Part shown: positions 11,649 through 21,267 of the stretch, piece by piece
Numbering within the stretch: the first letter of the stretch is position 1
Layout of the letters: each line of letters starts with the position of its first letter
Source of the DNA: Cephalotrichum gorgonifer
Taxonomy: Eukaryota; Ascomycota; Sordariomycetes; Microascales; Microascaceae
Direction: 5' to 3'
Assembly: GCA_900312665.1 (NCBI GenBank)
Contig: ONZQ02000023.1
Location: 62,001 to 126,000, forward strand
DNA length: 64,000 bases
The notes under the pieces: model-generated
Database searches by the model: none
What the model was told of the DNA's origin: nothing
What the model saw: the letters and a program-made list of their open reading frames with translations, nothing else
Position numbers and translations under genes: made by a program

Positions 11649-12659
11649 CTAGTTTGCCCTCGCCGTCGCGCCATCCGCATCCTCTCCTTCATTCTTGCCC
11701 ACACCCGCTGCCTGTCCCCGAACCCGCCGCACCGCGTACACCCACACCTTCCCCTCCATCCCCTCCGCCTCACTCAGCATCTTCTCCAGGACGGAACACG
11801 TCCGGGTCCTGGCCCTATCGCTCCACACATCGCTCACGAGCTCCACCTCCACCTGCTCCAGCGCCCTCGCCCTCCCCAGCCCGGACGCCAACGACCCCGC
11901 CAGCAGCTCGGCGGCGCCCGCCTCGTCCCTGGACCGATACAGGTCGTCCAGGCGCGCGGAGTCCAGCGCGACCTGGAGCCTCAGGCCGCGAAGCCCGCTC
12001 CAGAGCGCGCAGAGGGCGGCCCAGTTGTCCGCGGAGCGCCCGGTCCCGGAGAGGAGGGCGGCGGCGCCGAGGTCGAGCCTCGCGTAGCGGACGGCGGAGC
12101 GCTGGCGGGGCGTGAGGGAGCGGGTGAGGGCCAGGGCGGTGGAGAGGGCGGAGGAGTAGGGCCAGTTCGAGAAGGCGAACTCGTTGGCGTGGAAGGGGAG
12201 GAGGTGGGACTCCTCGTGGATCTGGCGGGAGGCGAGGAGGAGGCGGGCGGGGATGACTGAGAAGGGGCGGTAGGCGGGGAGGAGCCTAGGTTGCTGTTTT
12301 GGTTTCCGGGCCGGGGGTGGTTGGTCCGGGTCCAGGCTGTGGTCCGCGGGGATGGGCTCGAGGTGGTGCGGCTTGGGGAGAGGGGGGCATGGGGAGCAGG
12401 GTGTTGGTTGGCGGTAGCGGATAGGGCTGGCTTGGAGGATGTGGCGGTAGATCTGGAGGCGGATCTCGGGGGGGAGGGAGAAGAAGGTGGGTCGGTTCTC
12501 GGTCTCGGTGGGCCGGGGATCCCGGAGTGCCGGCTCCGGGTGGGGCTTCGTAAGAATTGAGGGAGAAGGGGTACTGGGGCCCACCACCCGGACACGGTGC
12601 TTGAAGCTGGTGTCTGTGGGGATGATGGCGCTGGAAGTAGGAGGAAGAGTCAATGCCAT
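11649..12659 (-). CDS. F-box-like (2EXR/DUF7730-type) protein
   Basis: Single exon of 336 residues from the ATG at 12659, which sits in a strong context (ACCATGGC). The open frame extends about 65 codons further upstream, so a longer N-terminus or an upstream exon cannot be excluded. After a low-complexity start, the motif PTFFSLPPEIRLQIYRHIL (about residues 70-88) is the hallmark of the F-box-like 2EXR/DUF7730 families, which are expanded in filamentous fungi. Later segments RLLLASRQIHEES and ANEFAFSN also fit that family. The middle is Pro-rich and the remainder Ala/Leu/Arg-rich. No biochemical function is established; a role as a substrate-recruiting protein is only inferred from the F-box resemblance. 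Confidence 0.75.
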   Translation of the reverse strand: MALTLPPTSSAIIPTDTSFKHRVRVVGPSTPSPSILTKPHPEPALRDPRPTETENRPTFFSLPPEIRLQIYRHILQASPIRYRQPTPCSPCPPLPKPHHLEPIPADHSLDPDQPPPARKPKQQPRLLPAYRPFSVIPARLLLASRQIHEESHLLPFHANEFAFSNWPYSSALSTALALTRSLTPRQRSAVRYARLDLGAAALLSGTGRSADNWAALCALWSGLRGLRLQVALDSARLDDLYRSRDEAGAAELLAGSLASGLGRARALEQVEVELVSDVWSDRARTRTCSVLEKMLSEAEGMEGKVWVYAVRRVRGQAAGVGKNEGEDADGATARAN

Positions 12660-13380
12660 GGTTTCGAGGTGAGGCGGCCGTAGATACCAAAAACAAAGCC
12701 GGCGGCGTTTACCTGTAGCTGGAGTAAGTCCATTGCAAGAAGGGAGAGAAGAGAAGTCAAACCAGACACGCAGGAAAGGCGCACGCCGATCGCTATAAGT
12801 CATCGAGGAGGGAACAGAACTCTGGCCTGATGACCCTGGAATCCCAGCTGGCAAATCCGTCGATTCTCAGCGTATGACATCCTTCCAATCCTTTTGTGGG
12901 GCATCTTACTGCTTGAAGCATATGACATTCATAAACAGGAAGCCATGCTCTCTAGCTCGTATTGGCTGCCAACTTTTGGAGCCTGTCAGCTCTAACCAAA
13001 TCGAGAGGTGGGCTGAAGTTTGGGGAGGCGGAGACCACCCGTATAACAAGCACCAGCTCGTGCGTAGAAATGGGTGGGAGTATTAGTGAACAGGAGACAT
13101 GGCATGTCATATCTCCGAAGCCTCCGTATTGGTGGTGGCTGGTGGCGATCTTCCCACGCTGGGCCTCAGCCCCGAGATCCTCCGAATTTAGGGTGTCTTG
13201 AAGTCGATTCCACACATCAATGATAAGGCACCCTCACTAAGAGCGAACATTAAACCTCACACTTCGAATGTAGTATAAAAATAGCCGTAGCTTCTGGGGT
13301 ATCATAAACCATAAATAACAGCCTGTCCTTGACCATGGGTGGGTGGGTGGAGCAAAAATTACCTCTGGACGCCCCAAAGT
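12660..13380. other. Interval between the F-box-like gene and med8
   Basis: Both neighbours are on the minus strand, so this holds the F-box-like gene promoter and the med8 3' end. Short open frames in it look spurious. I see no RNA gene. Confidence 0.5.
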
Positions 13381-14239
13381 TCACCGTCCCCTCACCGCCA
13401 TGCCCAGCTTCCTCTTCGACTCCCAGTCCGCATTCGGCGGCAGCTCGAACCTCCCCACGATGGCGTCCCTAACCAGCTTCAACCGCGCCACCCTCCTGAC
13501 CTCATCCGGCACGGTCTCCTTCGCCTCCGCCCCGCCCTCCTCGTCCTCGTCCTCGCTCTCGTCCTCCTGCTCGTCGACCCCCTTCCTCAGCCCCGTCCTC
13601 ACGGTATCGAGCCCCGCGGCCCTCTCCTCGGCCGTGTATACCTGGTGCGTCTCCTCCATGGCGTACTGCCCGATTCTCTCGTCACAGTACCGCCTCGCCC
13701 AGGCCCACAGCTCCCTCTGCTCCGTCCACGCGTCTCCGGCGTCGCCCCCGGTTCCGCTCGCGGCGGACGTGAGTCCCGCGGCCGTATCGCGCCCTCGCGC
13801 GAGGAGCTCTTCCACGTCGGGCTCGGGCTTCTTCCGGAGGAGCTGGAGGAGGACGTTCTCCTGTTGGCGGCCGGGGAAGTTGGTGGCCGGGTGGACGGCG
13901 ACGCGCTCGAGGAGGGAGGAGTTCTCGGAGAGGTAGGTCGTTAGGGTGCGGAGGTTCTGCTGTATGATTGTTGAGGAGGCTTGGATGGAGCTTCTGTATC
14001 GGTCGGGGTGTCGGTTAGTATTTATCGTTGGGGGAGTTGGGGGTATGGGTGAGTTCCGTAGGGATAAGAGGGCAGAGGTGGGCAGGTGGGCAGGAGATGG
14101 AAACGTACGCCGGGGGAAGCGGCTGCCCGATCGCGACATCGTCCTTGAACTTTTGTAGGCTGCTGACGACTTGTGTCAACCGCTGTCGGATGGACTCGAG
14201 GACCTTGACCTCGTCCATGGAGAGGTTTAGCGAAGCCAT
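13381..14239 (-). CDS. med8: Mediator complex subunit 8
   Basis: Exons 14239..14109 and 13993..13381 encode 247 residues. Med8 is a head-module subunit that links Mediator to TBP and the Med18/Med20 pair during RNA polymerase II transcription. The N-terminus MASLNLSMDEVKVLESIRQR is close to the conserved fungal Med8 start, and SLQKFKDD, QPLPPASSIQASSTIIQQNLRTL and LLERVAVHPATNFPGR follow in family order. The last third contains an acidic Glu/Asp-rich tract and a basic end. The intron 13994-14108 (115 bp) begins GTACGT, has an ACTAAC branch site and ends ACAG; it splits the Ala codon in PPA|SS. The reading is unambiguous because only this splice joins both conserved parts. Confidence 0.9.
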
Positions 14240-15899
14240 CTCACGCGGCTATGTCTCCACAACCACTGCTAGAATTTCGATGCTCTTAGATGGTTTCGCT
14301 CGCTCGCTCTTGGACTTCGCTGTGACGTCCTGTCGATTCGAAGATGGGTGGGTATATGATACGGTATGCTTTTCGGCTTGCCCTACTGCGACTACAGGGG
14401 ATTGGTGGGATGGGAGTCGGGTGTTGGTATGAAAAGGTGAGAGTGGGAGCTTGGCTGTGTTTTCCGAAAGTCTGTCCGTCCAGAAGGCGCTGATGCTTTG
14501 TGCTTTGGCGGGAAGCTTTTGGTGGGGGACAAACATTAGCCCCACTCTCCCGCCCGCAATTGAACGCACGCACCACGCACCACAACTACAACGTGAATGT
14601 AGTCATCTTTGCGGGGACCCTCGCTTCTGAAGCTCTAATCTGCCCTATACATCATTGCTTCTTAGAGATACTACAAGGGCCACAAAGAAGAGCCTGTCAG
14701 TTCTAGTATTGACTCATTGTCTAAGATAACACGCAGAATTTAGATGGACATACTCATTTTGATTTAAAGGACCAATGACGACTGCTGGAATCACCCTCCC
14801 AACCCGGCGGCCCGACTTGAAGTTTGTTCCGCCGCCGCCCCGACTTCCCGTCCCGGAAACCCGGACCCGGACTGGGGTTCTACTGTTTACTACCTAATAC
14901 ATACTCCTCCCTCGGGGGGTGAGCTTTCGTCGTCGTTTCTGGATGGGATGGCAGTGACACTCGGACATAGGCAGGGGGGCGAACGTTTGGGTATGAAAGG
15001 GGCCATACAAGGACAGACCCTAGTAGACCAGGCCGGGTTTGTGATTCTATCCAGGTGACTTCGCGCCGGGTTCGCTCTCGGTACCATCCGTAGTGTGTTA
15101 TTAGGGCGATCCGAGCGAGAAGGCTCATGAGTCACCAACGTCCCGTAGTTGGTTTAGGAAAGGCTATGTGGGGATATACACCCAGGAGAGGGCTTTCATT
15201 TCACCGCCCCTGAAAGGAGAAAGAAGGCCAGCTCACTGCTTTGGGGCCGGGGGGGGGGATATGACTCTTTTGTTTAGTAACCTTGACCTGCAGTCACTGG
15301 CGTGAAGAGAATACCTACGAGGCTTGACGCGTCCCGGCGGAGTCGGTCTTCTTGTTTCACCATTGGCGAGTAAGAACAGTCAATTCGAGCACGGAGATGA
15401 CTCGGTTGCGCCGAACTTTATACGATGTGATATGTATATTTAAGCAGGCATTCGCTCTTGATCCTCAGGCTTCAAGCGTGGACCTGGAGCACCGGATTAG
15501 TTATTCGACGTCCGCCTATTCATCATCCACTTTCGTTCTGCACAAGAGGTACGTGCATGCACTGTCCTTTGTTCCGCCCACCAACAAAAAGACAGCCAGC
15601 CCACTTGTGTAAGACCCGAAACCGGGAATATATGTACATACCAAGAACCCCCGCCTCACTCCAGCTTTCCTCTTCCTCCGACCTCCACTTACAGTCGAGC
15701 TTTTCCTTTTGTCTTTTCTCCTTTTTTTCTCTCTTTCAACTCCCCTTTCATCACAAGCATCCATCACCTCCATCTCGTAAAAGGTTAATAGAACAGAATC
15801 GAGTTGACAATTCGGGGTTGGTAGTACAGTGAATGAAAAGAAGCCCGACGCACACCCGCACCCGATATAAAACAGCGCCTTCGAGGCCAACGACGCAAG
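14240..15899. other. Divergent region between med8 and the GFA-domain gene
   Basis: About 1.66 kb. Small open frames on both strands carry no recognisable domains. A pyrimidine-rich stretch (15650-15780) precedes the plus-strand gene. No RNA gene or transposon remnant was recognised. Confidence 0.5.
15866..15872 (+). promoter_or_regulatory. TATA-like element just upstream of the GFA-domain gene
   Basis: A perfect TATAAAA lies only 28-34 bases before the predicted start codon at 15900. If it is a real TATA box, transcription would begin almost at the ATG, giving a very short leader. It may equally be a chance match. Confidence 0.3.
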
Positions 15900-16549
15900 A
15901 TGGACGTCGCGTGTCAGTGCAAGGCCGTTACGTTCAAGACGCCCACCCTGGAGCCATTGGCGACCTATGTCTGCCACTGTACGGAGTGTCAGTCTCGAAC
16001 AGGCTCCGCCTTTGGGGCGAGCGCCATATTTCCCAAGTTCACGCTACCCGAGGGCATGCCCCTGGCCTGTTATGCGTGGGTGGACCTCTTTTCCCTTCCC
16101 TTCTTCCCCCATACCATAGGATAGTGAGGCGCAGTAACTGACCGTCACCGCGTAAATAGGAGGTTGACTTCCTCGGGTGACACGCTCCACTGGTAAGCTA
16201 TATAGTCCCATCTACTATCGTACTACCTATCCTCACGATGGGCCTCATACTAACATCAAAAACAAGCTACTTCTGTAAGAACTGCGGGACGCGGATACTT
16301 CACACAACAGCGGTTTGTTCACCCTGGCCACCCCGCTTCCCCCCGGGGTATTCTAACGCCATGGAACAGGCCCGTAATGTTGTCTCCGTCAAGGGCGGCT
16401 GTATACCAGGGCTAGACTGGACGAAAGCCATCCACGTCTGGGCGAGTGCCGCCATGGTGCCCATTCCCGAGGGGTGCGAGAGGTATGCTGAGGACTCGAC
16501 CTCGACGTCGAGCTCAGAGTATGGGGATCATCAGAAGATCCTCGACTAG
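15900..16549 (+). CDS. GFA/CENP-V-domain zinc protein (glutathione-dependent formaldehyde-activating enzyme family)
   Basis: Four exons, 15900..16075, 16160..16192, 16267..16312 and 16370..16549, encode 144 residues. Zinc-binding cysteines occur as CQC (residues 5 and 7), CHCTEC (25, 27, 30), C70 and CKNC (73, 76), the arrangement of the Mss4-like GFA fold. The spliced core reads ACYARLTSSGDTLHCYFCKN, and the last exon gives VKGGCIPGLDWTKAIHVW, both typical of fungal members. Family enzymes were named for glutathione-formaldehyde adduct formation, but the actual substrate of most paralogues is unknown, so only the fold is assigned. The first donor (GTGGGT) is weak, exon 2 is only 33 nt, and intron 3 is 57 bp. 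Splicing is supported by continuous family homology. Confidence 0.87.
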
Positions 16550-16782
16550 TGGCACGGGATGCAGCGGGGCGTGAGAAAGAAAAGGTGAAGGGGGGGCAGG
16601 GTCAAGGAAGACAGTCAAAGGCTAAAGATTTCAAAAACAAGGTGTGCTGCGTGGGGTTTAGAATGGGCTAGTATCAATGTACAGTTAATATCCGAAAATT
16701 TAATATTTCATAGGGCAGCTTAACATATCCAAAGCTCGTAAAAGTTCATTAATAGGTGTCAGACGCATAAACCTCCTCCCCT

Positions 16783-18052
16783 TTACTCAGCTCTTGCTTC
16801 CGTGACCTCCCGAGCGCCGTTCCCACTCCCCTGATCGCTTCCCTCATCCCCGCTCTCCTGCCCTCCCTCCCCGCTCTCCTGCCCTCCCTCCCCACTCTCC
16901 TTCCCTCCCTCTTTAGCCCTCCCCTCACCCTTCCCAATCTTCGAGTCCCTCCCGGGCTCAAAAACGTACATGGGGAACTCCAAGAACAGTGTCCTCTTCA
17001 GCCAGACAGGGACCCTCTCATACAAGCCTGGCGGGAACGGGAAGAGCGGGCTCGTGCGACGCAGATACGCCTCGTAGGCATCCCAGCCCAGGTCGAGCTC
17101 GTAGCGGCGCTTTGCGACGGGACGCTCGGATAGGGGGAGACCGGAGAGGAAGAGGAGGAGGAGGGTGATGAATAGGGGTCCGACGATTGAGGCGTAGAGG
17201 GGCCCTGAGGCCGACGCGGGGAGGGTGGTGGCGGATGAGGTGGATATGGTGTAAATGCCTACGTTGGTTAGTATAAGAACCTGGGTTTACATTGAGTAGC
17301 GAAACTAAAGAGAAACCGGAGTACGAAGAAGGAGCAGAGCCCGTACCGAATTGGGCGAGGATATCCCCAAAGTAATTCGGATGCCTCGAAAACCTCCACA
17401 GCCCCCCCTCGCAAACCGCCGCCGAGCCGCCCCCGTGCCTCCTCCGGAACGCATACCTCTGCCCGTCCGCCACGACCTCCACTAGGAACCCGACACCGAA
17501 CATGACAACCCCGGCGACATCCCCCGCCGTGCCGAACGCCTCCTCCCCTCCCGCCCTCCGCGCGGCGGCGGCGACGGCGGCCGAGTTCCCCAGCGTGACG
17601 GGCAGCGAGACGGCCCACACCCACATCATCTGGAAGATCCAGAAGGTGAGGAAGGCGAAGAAGCGGTGGCGCATGCCGTCGAAGCGTGTGTCGTGGCCCG
17701 TCTTGAGGATGCGGTAGAAGAGGAAGGCCGAGAGGCGGAGGGCCCAGAGGGTCAGGAGGGCGGATGCGAGGATGCGGCGGGGGTGTGGGTCTTCGGAGAA
17801 GAAGAGGGTTATCAGGGATAGGAGGGCGAAGTTGGTGCCGCCGGCGAGGTCTAGGGGTGTCTGTTAGCCCGTGCTTGTTGCAAGGGGGGAACGCTAGGAA
17901 AGGATCATGGGAGGGAGGGGAGGTGAGGATGAAGTACCGGTAAGGAGGTCGAACTGGCAGCCATAGGCAATTGAGAAGAAGAAGAGCTGATAGCCTATCG
18001 TGATCAGGGCCGTTAGGCCCAGATTCCACTCATCCAACGCCTTGACCTCCAT
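16783..18052 (-). CDS. DUF1295 membrane protein (steroid 5-alpha-reductase C-terminal-like)
   Basis: Exons 18052..17938, 17850..17347 and 17258..16783 encode 364 residues. Hydrophobic segments at the N-terminus (GLTALITIGYQLFFFSIAYG), TNFALLSLITLFF, FFAFLTFWIFQMMWVWAVSL, VVMFGVGFLVEVVAD and IVGPLFITLLLLFLSGLPL indicate a polytopic membrane protein. The signature CEGGLWRFSRHPNYFGDI is the NADPH-binding hallmark of the steroid-reductase/ICMT-like superfamily, and ERPVAKRRYELDLGWDAYEAY is typical of DUF1295. The substrate is unknown. Introns 17851-17937 and 17259-17346 have GTAC-type donors. In the first, the CTAG acceptor rather than the earlier ACAG gives the conserved TDLAGGTNF. The C-terminal tail consists of Gly/Glu/Gln/Ser heptad repeats encoded by a 21-bp tandem repeat. 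Confidence 0.87.
16851..16913 (-). repeat. 21-bp tandem repeat, three copies, in the DUF1295 gene
   Basis: Copies at 16851-16871 and 16872-16892 are identical; the third (16893-16913) is diverged. Each encodes a GEGGQES/GEGGKES heptapeptide in the hydrophilic tail. Confidence 0.85.
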
Positions 18053-21000
18053 GATGTCTCCGCCTCGTCTCTGGCTGAGAACACCACTCGTAATATGGCC
18101 TTGTCAAGGCCCAGGTATGGATGGTATTTGCGTCAATATAGAATTCGATCTCTCGTCGCAAAACCGGCCTAGAACAATCTAGACTAACCAGTCAATCCCA
18201 ACAGCCCCTTTTCTTAGACCGTTGTCGAGCGTTTTAAAACTTTCACCATAAAAAGTGCGCCCTGAGAAGCCATGTGGGATGAGCGACAAGGTCAAAATCA
18301 AAAGAAAGACAAAAAAAAAGAAGAAGAAGGGGACGTGCTGATGAAACCGGCACGGGCGGGAGGAACGTGAGAAACGGAACGCGGGGAAATGGAAACGAAA
18401 GGTTGGTTCTATTACCACCTGTTGGACCAAGTAATCTATATATGTCGACGGGAAGGTTTCCACCCCGCACTTGAGAGCTCGTCCCTTGAGGCTTCAGCAA
18501 GGTTGGCTTTCACTTCGCAGAAACGCGGTGGTTTTCTTTCACGCTAGATATGTCTCTCGTCTGTTATCTAAAAATAAAACAAAATAGAGATAACTTGAAA
18601 TTAGGAAGTGGATAGAGGAAGGCGTACGATAAGTATCGATTGAGTATTTATTCTACTGGCTTTATACAGCCTCGTGGCCGGGTGCTAGATAGCCCATCGA
18701 GCCTGGCGCCACAAGTAATTATCTTCTCGGCCGTCAAATATCAACTTGTCCCCGAGTACGCAAAACGCTAAAGCGGTAATAGTGCAGGCTGAAGTTTAAA
18801 TCCAGGAGCTGGGGTCTCGGTGGGTTATTCTAAGCGGGACGCGGAGAGGGGCGGCGGCTCCGATGGTGGGGCCGGATAGATCACTTAAACTTGACCTGTA
18901 CACATGTAATTATCAACTTCACCGTGCGTATTTGGATTTGATGAATACAGAAATACCGCCCTGGCCCCATCGTAGCTAGAATAATAAAAGAAAAGAACTG
19001 TATGCTCTCCCTGCGCGGCACACACTCCAACATCTGTCACTGAGCTGAGTAGTAGAGCTATCCTTTTTGTCTTATGCGAGGAAGCAATGACCAGAGAGGG
19101 CTAGCATGCCTCCCGTAAACTCGCCGTCATCCTTGTCCGCCCATGAACCAACAACCTCGCTAGTAGGATACGGCAGGCCTAGTGAAGTCGCCATCTCAAA
19201 CATAAATCCAAACTCGGTGCTTTATTTGGTGGGACCGTCTGAACTAGGATGCTGTTATTACGAAGGCTATGCGATGCCCCGAGATCTTTTTCGTTTGAAG
19301 AGTAGCGTTGAATCTTAAAAAACTTCATACGTAGCTGTCGATTCACTAATATTATTAAGGATGCTCTTGATGAGGATACGAGCACTTGGCATCTGGTCCC
19401 ACTTGGGTGGTGGGTCGGCCATCCTTTCCGTGTTGTCAATCTCGGGTGTTGCTCCGGTCCCCGCAATATTCACTGCTTGTGGCGTAAAGCTAAACTCTAA
19501 CAATTCCGCCTCCTCCTCCGCCTCCATCCAGGTCCTAGTCACGGTCTCCCTCCGCCATCTCCGTACTCGGGCCCCAGGATAAGTGGTAATGGAGAGAGTA
19601 CGGAGTACTTATCTCGGGGTTTAAATGGCCAGGCTGTCGATCCACTTGTTACTTGATGAGAAATTTCAACTCGAGAATCTTCGGCCGGAATTTATTCCTA
19701 CTGTGGCAATGACATTTGGGCTGGCGAGCACGCCAGGGGACTTGGCATCCGAAACGGTTAGACCCCGTCTCGGGGGCCTCAGGGTTATGGATGCCCATTT
19801 GGTAGGAGCCCACATGTTGATGGCCCATTGCCATCGGCTAATAATCCCACCACCAGTACGTGTACGAGTAGTTCCGCCATGAACCCTGGCCTCTAGAAGG
19901 ACAAGAAGAAAGAGAAAAAAAAAATGTCCGTCACTGATCCGCAAGCATTACCGAACCACACGCGATCAAATAGCATCCCATAATCACAGCCTTTCGCATG
20001 ATGCTCCCAAACACGATCAACCTCATCTCTCGCGACCGTGGTGAATCTCCCTCGAACCTGCGTCGCAGGGGGCGGCTCCTATTGGCCGAAATACTCCGGG
20101 CCTGGGCGGGTCTCAAACAGGTGCCGTCTGGAACTCGTCTCACCGCGTTCCGCATCGACGGTCTCGCCGCCAAGACCCCCCGGCCGAAACTTGAGCTAGC
20201 ACATGTCAGGGTCCGGGACACACCCCAGTATTACCCGCTCGAGCCTCAACTTTGGGTTTGACAGGAACCCACCCTCGTATACTTGTACAACCCCTGCTGT
20301 CAACGTCGCGCAGAGCAGGAGAGAATCCCCCCGATTGTTAATCCTCCCCCAGCGTTGAGCCGCATGCTTGTCTAGATTGCTTAGCCCCCCTCCCATCCTT
20401 GCTCTGCAATGTTCTAGGCCATGCCCGGCCGGTGGGGGGAGGAGGAGATCGGATCCGCGATCTGTCTCATCTTTTCATTATGGTGATCCTCGCAGAGGCC
20501 ACGACGACGATCTCCCTATCCCCCCATCCCCCCCCCCCCTTTCTTCCTCCCGTCAGAGCGGACAAGGCCGTTTCGGCCGTAGAGTAGACGAAACAACTTT
20601 TAGTAACAACGATACTCACCCTGGCCATCGTATGAGGCCAGACGCCATCTTGTCCCCCCCCCTTTTTCGCCGCTTGGCTCTTTCAGCAAAGTGGAGCCAG
20701 TGCCCCCCTAGCGTGTCGTATTAGCTCCGTCCCCCCTTCCCGGGCCTGACCCACCCTTTCTTCATGTAGGCCATACTCGCTCCCACCGCACCCTTCACCG
20801 TTGACGGCTTCACTTCCCGAGTAAAACTAGTTTTTTTTTTTTTTCACTTCCTCCTTCCTTTCGTTATATTTGTTTACGGGAAACAGAAAACGCCTAGGGA
20901 TGTCGACCCGCTAAGCCTCGTCGTCATTCTTTTGCTTTTCGTTTCGTGTTTCTTCTTCACTCACTTCTCTTCGTGCCTTCCCTTCTTTTGCTATCTACCG

Positions 21001-21267
21001 ATTGTCGAGGTGGCTGTTTAATTCTCCAGAAAGAATACAGCTCCGGCGGGGAGGTAGCGTAATTGCACATTCTTTCATTTTAGAGAAAGGGTTGATCCCA
21101 TTCCGCTGTTTTTTCTTATCATTTATCCCATCTTAAACTTTCAAAATCGACGGCTGGTCTGTTGGATTTCTCCTTCTTCCTTTCACTTCTTCTTCCCTAG
21201 TACATATCCGATATTTCCAGCCACGGCTTCGATTACCAAGGTCGGTGTTGGTCCGTGACCGCCCACG
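18053..21267. other. Gene-poor interval, 3.2 kb, between divergent genes
   Basis: No supportable coding region. Open frames up to about 118 codons have random-looking products and no domain. The stretch includes TACTTGTAC-type words (19575-19595 and 20277-20290), a T run of about 14 at 20831, and a pyrimidine-rich leader-like segment (20900-21240) just before the secreted-protein gene. It may simply be a long promoter region, or may hold unannotated noncoding RNA; the sequence does not decide. Confidence 0.45.

Noticed and set aside
13946..14432. Plus-strand open frames across the med8 start
   Set aside because: They overlap the conserved N-terminus and intron of med8 and give no recognisable product.
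20368..20724. 118-codon Pro/Ser/Arg frame upstream of the secreted-protein gene
   Set aside because: Composition reflects C-rich simple sequence and no homology is recognisable.
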